Shown one piece after another: positions 1 to 4,809 of a stretch of 7,961 nucleotides of DNA. The stretch spans positions 1 through 7,961 of the forward strand of contig DASSKF010000213.1 in the NCBI GenBank assembly GCA_035690725.1, written 5' to 3'. Below the pieces are notes generated by a model, which did not search any database, had not been told where the DNA came from, and worked only from the letters and a program-made list of their open reading frames with translations. The translations under genes and the position numbers were made by a program. Source of the DNA: DASSKF01 sp035690725. Lineage in GTDB: Bacteria > Actinomycetota > Actinomycetes > Actinomycetales > Dermatophilaceae. The first letter of the stretch is position 1, and each line of letters starts with the position of its first letter.

Positions 1-449
1 CGCTCTTCCGGGCTCGCCAAGCCGGCATCCCGGCGGAGGTCTCGCCGCTGCCGCCGTTCGCCGACGGGAGCGACCCACGGCCGCTCGTGGACGTCGCCAC
101 CCTCTTCGTGTCAGCGCACTCCGACCCCAAGCGCCTGTCCGAGCAGCTGGTGCTCGACTGCGGGGGATCGCAGCGCGTGCAGGCCGGGTTGGCCCGTGCC
201 GGGCACCGTCCGCCGGCACTGCGCACTGCCCTCGACGCGGCCGCGCGGGCACTGCCCGAGGCCGACCTGCGCGCCTGGGCGCGGGCGGCCCGGCGAGGGG
301 ACCCGGTGCCGAACGTGCCGCAGATGGACCGGGTCTGGGGACCGCTGGCCCAGGCGGAGGCCGACATCGTCGGGGGCAGCAACCCGGCGAAGGCGCTGCG
401 CGAGGCCGCCAAGGCCATTTCCCGAACAGGAGCGTCGCCGCACGGGTAA
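1..449 (+). CDS. C-terminal part of a sugar ABC-transporter solute-binding protein (5' end outside window)
   Basis: The open frame runs from the window edge (first full codon at 3) to TAA at 447-449, giving 148 residues with no start needed inside. It reads like the C-terminal lobe of family 1 (maltose-binding-type) extracellular solute-binding proteins. There is a segment GIPAEVSPLPPF, then VSAHSDPKRLSEQLVLDC, where residues that 'join' a helix precede a hydrophobic stretch. The ending PVPNVPQMDRVW, then ADIVGGSNPAKALREAAKAI, matches the usual 'vPn.p.m..vW ... i..G..dp..Al..a...i' ending of that family. Such proteins are tethered outside the membrane and hand an oligosaccharide to a two-permease importer. 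No permease or ATPase gene follows, so these must lie upstream or elsewhere. A LacI regulator starts 53 bp downstream. The sugar cannot be told from this fragment; a maltose- or trehalose-type sugar is suggested only by the nearby otsBA. Confidence 0.72.
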   Translation, partial: LFRARQAGIPAEVSPLPPFADGSDPRPLVDVATLFVSAHSDPKRLSEQLVLDCGGSQRVQAGLARAGHRPPALRTALDAAARALPEADLRAWARAARRGDPVPNVPQMDRVWGPLAQAEADIVGGSNPAKALREAAKAISRTGASPHG

Positions 450-459
450 CGTCGTTGCC
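445..459. promoter_or_regulatory. Inverted repeat, candidate LacI-family operator
   Basis: GGTAACG, one base, CGTTGCC: a 7+7 inverted repeat with one mismatched pair. It overlaps the stop codon of the solute-binding protein gene and lies 43 bp before the regulator's ATG. LacI-family regulators often bind such palindromes near their own gene. The odd centre differs from the usual even, CG-centred operator, so this is a candidate only. Confidence 0.25.
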
Positions 460-502
460 GTCGGCACGGTGGGGGCCGCACACGGTCTGGGGGTGAGTGG
501 TC

Positions 503-1513
503 ATGACAGCCCGGCTTGCCGACGTCGCGCGGTATGCGCAGGTCAGTGAGGCGACCGTCAGCCGTGTCCTCAATGACAAGCCGGGGGTGGCACCGGCCAC
601 CCGACAGGCGGTGCTGACTGCCCTCGACGTCCTCGGGTACGACCGGCCGAGCCGGCTCCGGCCGCAGGGCGGGGGGAGCATCGGCCTGGTGCTCCCGGAG
701 CTGACCACCCCGGTCTTCCCCGCCCTGGCCCAGGTGGTCGAGACCGGTCTGGCTGCCGTCGGATACGCCTGCGTGCTCTGCACGGTCACCGCCGGTGGCG
801 TGCACGAGGAGGAGTACGTGCGGATGCTGCGGGACCGCGGCGTGGCCGGCATCGTCTTCGTCAGTGGTGGCCACGCCGACCTCACCTGTCCGACCGACGT
901 CTATGCGGACCTGCTCGCCGACGGCCTCCCCGTCGTGTTCGTGAACGGGTTCCGCGAGGGGCTCGACGCGCCGTTCATCTCCACCGACGAGGAAGCCGCC
1001 GTCCGGCAGGCCGTCGGCCACCTCCATGACCTGGGGCACCAGCGAATCGGCCTGGCAGCCGGTCAAGCCCGCTTCGTCCCGACGGTCCGGAAGGTGGAGG
1101 CCTACCGAGCCGTGATGGCCGACCTTCTCGGGGAGCACGACGTCGACGAGCTCGTGGCACACACGTACGTCACGGTGGAGGGCGGCGCCACGGCAGGCCG
1201 GGTCCTCCTCGGCAGGGGCGTCACCGCAGTGGTCGCCGCCTCGGACTCGATGGCCCTCGGGGTCGTCCGCGCGGCCCGGCACCTCGGGCGGGCGGTCCCC
1301 TCCGACCTCTCCGTCATCGGCCGGGACGACTCGCCGCTGCTGCCGTTCACCGACCCCCCGCTCACCACGTTGCGGCAGGACGTCACGGGAATGGGGCAGG
1401 CCGTCGTCAGTGCGATGCTCGACCGGATCAGCGGGCGGGAGCGCACCACGGGGGAGTTCCTGTTCAGCCCCGAGCTGGTGGTTCGCGGCTCGACCGCCGC
1501 GGCTCCGCGCTGA
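503..1513 (+). CDS. LacI-family transcriptional regulator
   Basis: A 336-residue protein, normal for LacI/GalR regulators. Residues 4-24 form the DNA-binding helix-turn-helix (LADVARYAQVSEATVSRVLN), followed by GVAPATRQAVLTALDVLGY. Residues from about 58 are the periplasmic-binding-protein-like sugar-sensing domain, starting IGLVLPEL. Later landmarks are the FVNGF strand, DLGHQRIGLAAG, AASDSMALGVV and DLSVIGRDDSPLLPFTDPPLTTLRQD, the usual C-terminal signature. I chose ATG 503 because GGGGGTG (489-495) sits 7 nt before it; GTG 497 is in frame but too close to that site. The linker after Y46 is RPSRLRPQ and about three residues shorter than the classical YxPNxxARxL hinge. Its neighbours suggest control of a sugar transporter and perhaps of otsBA. 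The effector is not identifiable from sequence. It converges with otsB, with stops 3 bp apart. Confidence 0.94.
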   Translation: MTARLADVARYAQVSEATVSRVLNDKPGVAPATRQAVLTALDVLGYDRPSRLRPQGGGSIGLVLPELTTPVFPALAQVVETGLAAVGYACVLCTVTAGGVHEEEYVRMLRDRGVAGIVFVSGGHADLTCPTDVYADLLADGLPVVFVNGFREGLDAPFISTDEEAAVRQAVGHLHDLGHQRIGLAAGQARFVPTVRKVEAYRAVMADLLGEHDVDELVAHTYVTVEGGATAGRVLLGRGVTAVVAASDSMALGVVRAARHLGRAVPSDLSVIGRDDSPLLPFTDPPLTTLRQDVTGMGQAVVSAMLDRISGRERTTGEFLFSPELVVRGSTAAAPR

Positions 1514-1516
1514 CGG

Positions 1517-2311
1517 TCAACGCGAGCGCCGGCCGAGCAGCTCGCGCAGGACGCCCACGACGTCGGCCGGCTCGCCCACGCGGAACGCGGCGGCGGTGTC
1601 CCCCTCGCCGACCTTGATCGTGACGTCGCCGCCGGCCGGGTCCAGTGCGGCGAACGCGCGCTCGTCCGTGACGTCGTCGCCGAGGTAGCAGGTGGCGTCC
1701 GCGCCGGACTCCTTCGCGAGGGTGGTCAGCGCGTTGCCCTTGCCGGTCGTCAGCACCGACAGCTCGAGGACCTCCTTGCCGGGCAGCGGGTGCGCCCCGG
1801 GGTACCGGTCGGCCAGCTCGGCCGTGGCCCTGAGCGCCGCCGAGGACACCTCGCCCGGGAGGCCGCGGGTGTGCACCGCGACCGCGGCCGGCTTGTGCTC
1901 CAGCCGGGCGCCCTCGTGCCGGGTGACGATGGCCTCCGCCTCGGCGGTGAGGGCCGCCAACAGGTTCCGTTGGGTGGCGTCGAGCAGGCTCGCGTCGTCG
2001 TGGCCGGTGCTCCACTCCGCGCCGTGGCTGCCGATCAGGACGATGCGCTCACCGGGCCGGATACCGGTCAGCTCGGCGAGCGCCTCGAGCTGGCGCCCGG
2101 ACACGACCGCGACGGTCACGCCCGGGCACTGTGCGAGCGCCCGGAGCGCCTCCGTCCCGCCCGGCAGCGGGCGCGCGTCCATGGGGCGGACGACGAACGG
2201 TGCCAGTGTGCCGTCGAAGTCGACGCCCACCGCTATCCGGTCCCGCGAGGCGAGCTCGCCGAGGGCCGCCGACAGGCCCGAGGTGTCGGGCCCGCTGCGG
2301 TCACCCCTCAC
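1517..2311 (-). CDS. otsB: Trehalose-6-phosphate phosphatase
   Basis: A cytosolic HAD-superfamily phosphatase that removes phosphate from trehalose-6-phosphate to give trehalose, the second step of the OtsA-OtsB pathway. At 264 residues it matches the usual 250-270. HAD motifs are all present: motif I DFDGTLAPF with nucleophile D31 and acid D33; motif II VVSGR with S71; K191 in TTGKGNAL (motif III); and motif IV GDDVTDERAF (D212, D213, D216). SHGAEW and LEHKPAAVAVHTRG are typical trehalose-phosphatase segments. The start is GTG at 2311, whose GTGA overlaps the otsA stop by 4 nt. No purine-rich Shine-Dalgarno site precedes it, so translation is probably coupled to otsA. The same frame stays open far upstream, to 3505, but that part is a shadow of otsA. 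Confidence 0.95.
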   Translation of the reverse strand: MRGDRSGPDTSGLSAALGELASRDRIAVGVDFDGTLAPFVVRPMDARPLPGGTEALRALAQCPGVTVAVVSGRQLEALAELTGIRPGERIVLIGSHGAEWSTGHDDASLLDATQRNLLAALTAEAEAIVTRHEGARLEHKPAAVAVHTRGLPGEVSSAALRATAELADRYPGAHPLPGKEVLELSVLTTGKGNALTTLAKESGADATCYLGDDVTDERAFAALDPAGGDVTIKVGEGDTAAAFRVGEPADVVGVLRELLGRRSR

Positions 2312-3789
2312 GGGGCGCTCGGCCTGGGGCCGGAGGTGGAGCGGGGTGAGCGGCCACGCGGCCGGTGCGGCCGGTCCGGGGCAGCGGCGAGGGCCTCGAG
2401 GTAGCGCTCCGCCCATCGCTGCACGTCGTGGTCGGCGACCCGGCGGCGCATGGAGCGCATCCGCCGGCGCCGCTCGTCCTGCGGTCCGCGCACCGCCCGG
2501 ACGATGGTCTCCTTCAGGCCCTCGATGTCGTGCGGGTTGCACAGGTACGCCTGGTGCAGCTCGTGCGAGGCGCCGGTGAACTCGCTGAGCACCAGCGCCC
2601 CGGTGAGGTCGGTGCGGCAGGAGACGTACTCCTTGGCGACGAGGTTCATCCCGTCGCGCAACGGCGTGACCAGCATGACGTCGGCGGCCAGGTAGAGCGC
2701 CGCCATCTCGGACTTGGGGTAGGAGTGGTGCAGGTACTGGATGGCGACCGTCCCGATCGGCGAATAGTCGCCGTTGATCCGGCCGACCGTCCCCTCGATC
2801 TCCTCGCGCAGGTGGCGGTAGGCGTCGACCCGCTCGCGGCTCGGGGTGGCGACCTGGACGAGGACCTGGTCCGGCGCCTTGACGGCACCGTCGGCGAGCA
2901 GCTCGCCGTAGGCCTTGAGCCGGTGCCGGATGCCCTTGGTGTAGTCGAGCCGGTCCACCCCGAGCAGCAGCGTGTCCGGGCCGCCGAGCGACTCCCGGAT
3001 CTCCGCGGCCCGCTTGCGGATCTCCGGGTCGCGCGCGGTCTCGTCGAGCCCGTGGAAGTCGACCGAGATGGGAATGGCACTGGCCCGCACGGTGTGCTCG
3101 GCCTGGCCGTCCTGGGGCTGGTAGGTGACGGTGTCCCCCTTGGTGCTGAGGCCGAGCAGCCGCCGGCACACACGCAGGAAGTTCTCGGCGTCGGCCGTGC
3201 GCTGGAAGCCCAGGAAGTCCGCCCCGAGCAGGCCGAGCACCAGGGAACGTCGCCACGGCAGCTGCGCGAACAGCTCCACCGCCGGGAAGGGGATGTGGTT
3301 GAACCAGCCGATCCGGACGTCCGGGCGCATCCGCCGCACCAGAGCCGGCACCAGCTGCAGCTGGTAGTCGTGCACCCACACCGTGGCGCCCTCGGCCGCA
3401 ACCTGCGCCACCTGCTCCGCGAACCGCTCGTTCACCCGGCGGTACGCGTTCCACCACGTGCGGTGGAAGGACGCCTGCACGATCACGTCGTGGTAGATCG
3501 GCCACAGCGTGTCGTTGCTGAACCCCTCGTAGTAGGAGCGGACCTCCTCCTCGGACAAGCCGATCGGGAACAGGTGCATGCCGTTCTCGACGAAGGGCTC
3601 CGGCGGGTCCCCCGGGTCACCCGACCACCCGACCCAGGCGCCCTCCCGGCTCTGCATGACCGAGTCCATCGCCGTCACGAGCCCGCCGGGACTGGTGCGC
3701 CACCTGGTGGACCCGTCCTCGTCCACCACCCGGTCCACCGGCAGCCGGTTGGCGGCGACCACCAGGTCGAAGGTCCGGGCGTCGGGCAC
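2308..3789 (-). CDS. otsA: Trehalose-6-phosphate synthase (glycosyltransferase family 20)
   Basis: It transfers glucose from UDP-glucose (or a related NDP-glucose) to glucose-6-phosphate, giving trehalose-6-phosphate in the cytosol. The protein has 493 residues. Landmarks in order are: N-terminal VVAANRLPVDR (10-20) and SPGGLVTAM (33-41); WVGWSG (52-57); NDTLWPIYHD (92-101); VWVHDYQLQLVP (137-148); WFNHIPFP (162-169); VDRLDYTKGI (278-287), holding the phosphate-contacting R280 and K285; TPLRDGMNLVAKEY (375-388), with D379 and E387; and LSEFTGA (401-407). The last 25 residues are a basic, Pro/Arg/Ser-rich tail after the catalytic fold. The start is GTG 3789, with AGGAG (plus-strand 3800-3804) 10 nt ahead; the nearby ATG at 3796 is out of frame. 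It is first in a two-gene operon, with otsB overlapping by 4 nt. Confidence 0.97.
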   Translation of the reverse strand: MPDARTFDLVVAANRLPVDRVVDEDGSTRWRTSPGGLVTAMDSVMQSREGAWVGWSGDPGDPPEPFVENGMHLFPIGLSEEEVRSYYEGFSNDTLWPIYHDVIVQASFHRTWWNAYRRVNERFAEQVAQVAAEGATVWVHDYQLQLVPALVRRMRPDVRIGWFNHIPFPAVELFAQLPWRRSLVLGLLGADFLGFQRTADAENFLRVCRRLLGLSTKGDTVTYQPQDGQAEHTVRASAIPISVDFHGLDETARDPEIRKRAAEIRESLGGPDTLLLGVDRLDYTKGIRHRLKAYGELLADGAVKAPDQVLVQVATPSRERVDAYRHLREEIEGTVGRINGDYSPIGTVAIQYLHHSYPKSEMAALYLAADVMLVTPLRDGMNLVAKEYVSCRTDLTGALVLSEFTGASHELHQAYLCNPHDIEGLKETIVRAVRGPQDERRRRMRSMRRRVADHDVQRWAERYLEALAAAPDRPHRPRGRSPRSTSGPRPSAP

Positions 3790-3799
3790 GGGTCATCAG

Positions 3800-3804
3800 C
3801 TCCT
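3800..3804 (-). promoter_or_regulatory. Ribosome binding site of otsA
   Basis: AGGAG on the minus strand, 10 nt before GTG 3789. It fixes the otsA start against the out-of-frame ATG at 3796, which lies only 3 nt from it. Confidence 0.6.
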
Positions 3805-3830
3805 GGGGCAGCACGGCACGGTCCGCAGTC

Positions 3831-3836
3831 AGGGTA
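3831..3836 (-). promoter_or_regulatory. Probable -10 box for otsBA
   Basis: TACCCT (minus strand) fits the actinobacterial TANNNT -10 pattern. It would start transcription near 3824, leaving a leader of about 35 nt that includes the AGGAG site. No good -35 box is visible upstream; GGGAAAC directly before it is noted only as a possible alternative-sigma element. Confidence 0.35.
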
Positions 3837-3881
3837 GTTTCCCGCCGCACGACGCGCCCGGTGAGCGTGCGGCCGAAGTGC

Positions 3882-3911
3882 TGGCGAGGGTGCGGCACGG
3901 CGGGCTACCGT
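3882..3911 (+). promoter_or_regulatory. Promoter of the CBS-domain gene, apparently leaderless
   Basis: TACCGT at 3906-3911 is a TANNNT -10 box only 5 nt before ATG 3917, so transcription would begin at or next to the start codon. No Shine-Dalgarno site lies between them. A weak -35 (TGGCGA, 3882-3887) is 18 nt upstream. Leaderless genes of this layout are common in actinobacteria. This region is divergent to the otsA promoter, with about 70 bp between the -10 boxes. Confidence 0.5.
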
Positions 3912-3916
3912 CAGAC

Positions 3917-4348
3917 ATGCGCATCTCCGACGTGATCAGGAACAAGGGCGACCTCGTGGTCACCGTCCGGTCGGCGGACACGGTCGAGACGCTGCTGCAG
4001 CGGCTCGCCGAGCACCGCATCGGCGCGGTCGTCGTGAGTGACGACGACGGCGCGACCGTCGCGGGCATCGTCAGCGAGCGGGACGTCGTCCGCACGCTCG
4101 GTGAGGTCGGCGCCCGGGTCCTGCAGCTCCCCGTGGCCGACATCATGACCGCCGACGTGCAGACCTGTGGGCCGGAGGACGACCTGCAGACGCTGGCGCG
4201 GCAGATGACCGACCACCGCGTCCGGCACGTGCCGGTCGTCGTGGACGGCCGGTTGCAGGCCATCGTCAGCATCGGCGACATCGTCAAGCACCGGATCGAC
4301 GAGCTGCAGGGGGAGCGCGACCAGCTGGTCGGCTACATCCAGCAGTGA
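3917..4348 (+). CDS. Two-CBS-domain protein
   Basis: A 143-residue stand-alone protein made of a tandem CBS pair (Bateman module) with no fused enzyme or transporter. CBS 1 spans about residues 3-62: MRISDVIRNKG, then a helix TVETLLQRLAEHRIGAVVV and GIVSERDVVRTL. CBS 2 spans about 72-128: VADIMTADVQTCGPEDDL, RVRHVPVVVDGRLQAIVSIGD. A short charged helix closes the protein. Bateman modules usually bind adenine nucleotides (AMP, ATP, SAM or c-di-AMP) and act as cytosolic sensors; the ligand here is unknown. Upstream in-frame starts exist as far as 3578, but they read through the antisense of otsA. ATG 3917 fits the domain edge and the -10 box 5 nt before it. The gene is divergent from otsA. Confidence 0.9.
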   Translation: MRISDVIRNKGDLVVTVRSADTVETLLQRLAEHRIGAVVVSDDDGATVAGIVSERDVVRTLGEVGARVLQLPVADIMTADVQTCGPEDDLQTLARQMTDHRVRHVPVVVDGRLQAIVSIGDIVKHRIDELQGERDQLVGYIQQ

Positions 4349-4366
4349 GGATCGGTCCGCCGATCC
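4349..4366 (+). terminator. Hairpin directly after the CBS gene, possible terminator
   Basis: GGATCGG, loop TCCG, CCGATCC: a perfect 7-bp stem starting at the base after the stop codon. No T-tract follows, which is common for GC-rich actinobacterial terminators, but function is uncertain. Confidence 0.4.
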
Positions 4367-4384
4367 GCCTCGCCGCGACGGGAT

Positions 4385-4440
4385 CCGTTGCGCCGCCTCC
4401 TGTCCGGGACGGTTCCGTTTTTCCCGTTGCACCCGCCTCC
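4385..4440. repeat. Short direct repeat in intergenic DNA
   Basis: CCGTTGCGCCGCCTCC (4385-4400) recurs as CCGTTGCACCCGCCTCC (4424-4440), differing by one substitution and one inserted base and starting 39 bp apart. A run of five T at about 4418-4422, rare in this sequence, lies just before the second copy. The repeats lie 67-122 bp upstream of the 70-aa gene and could be regulator sites or chance. Confidence 0.35.
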
Positions 4441-4506
4441 GCCGACGCCGAGGATTGAGGGCGCCCCGGGCAGTGGGCGGGAGTTCGCAGCAGGGAGGGC
4501 CCCCGG

Positions 4507-4719
4507 ATGTCGCCGACGACCATGTCGATCCGACAGTTGATCTGTGCCCTGGCCGACACCGAGTCCGAGATGCGCCGGAGCCTGCGCTCGGCGCGCGGTG
4601 TGGCGCCGGTCGGCAACGCCGAGCTCGCCGACGTGCTGGCCCGCCAGCGCGTCCTGGTCGCCGAGCTGCGCCGGCGCCGGACCGGTCGGCGCGACGGGGC
4701 CGGCCGCGAGGTCGCCTGA
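4507..4719 (+). CDS. Small protein of unknown function (70 aa)
   Basis: Not recognised as a known family. The evidence for a real gene is a good Shine-Dalgarno site (GGGAGGG, 4493-4499) 7 nt before ATG 4507, almost all third codon positions G or C, and normal amino-acid use. No signal peptide or membrane segment is visible. The protein looks helical: residues about 6-30 (MSIRQLICALADTESEMRRS) and about 38-57 (NAELADVLARQRVLVAELRR) have spaced Leu/Val/Ala among charged residues, so two amphipathic helices, perhaps a helical hairpin, are likely. The tail is very Arg-rich (RRRRTGRR). A second in-frame ATG at 4522 would give 65 residues. It sits 90 bp before the kinase gene on the same strand, but a hairpin and a new -10 box lie between them. 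Confidence 0.65.
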   Translation: MSPTTMSIRQLICALADTESEMRRSLRSARGVAPVGNAELADVLARQRVLVAELRRRRTGRRDGAGREVA

Positions 4720-4735
4720 CCGTCCCCGCCCCGTT

Positions 4736-4756
4736 CCGGACCCCCACCGGGGGCGG
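4736..4756 (+). terminator. GC-rich hairpin between the small gene and the kinase gene
   Basis: CCCCC (4741-4745), loop ACC, GGGGG (4749-4753), extended across a 2-nt bulge by CCG (4736-4738) pairing with CGG (4754-4756). It lies 17 nt after the stop of the 70-aa gene. No T-tract follows, so this is a possible terminator only. Confidence 0.35.
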
Positions 4757-4796
4757 CACCCGCCGGCGCCTGCGCGGGGAACCGGCCGGGACGGCA

Positions 4797-4802
4797 TACC
4801 GT
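4797..4802 (+). promoter_or_regulatory. Probable -10 box of the kinase gene, leaderless
   Basis: TACCGT, identical to the -10 box of the CBS gene, ends 7 nt before ATG 4810. The start point would then coincide with the ATG. No proper Shine-Dalgarno site precedes the ATG. No convincing -35 box is seen. Confidence 0.42.
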
Positions 4803-4809
4803 TGGGGCC

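Noticed and set aside
2308..2380. Basic Pro/Arg/Ser tail of OtsA as a separate functional domain
   Set aside because: About 25 low-complexity residues after the catalytic fold are common in high-GC actinobacterial OtsA proteins, and no motif is visible.
2312..3505. Upstream extension of the otsB frame suggesting a fused or larger protein
   Set aside because: The extra 398 codons give no recognisable domain and overlap otsA in another frame; the GTG at 2311 gives a normal-length OtsB with a 4-nt coupling overlap.
2365..3837. 490-codon plus-strand open frame opposite otsA
   Set aside because: It is an antisense shadow: low-complexity Arg/Val/His composition, while otsA on the other strand carries every family motif.
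3578..3916. Longer CBS protein starting at 3578
   Set aside because: The extension is antisense to otsA with no domain, and the promoter box lies just before ATG 3917.
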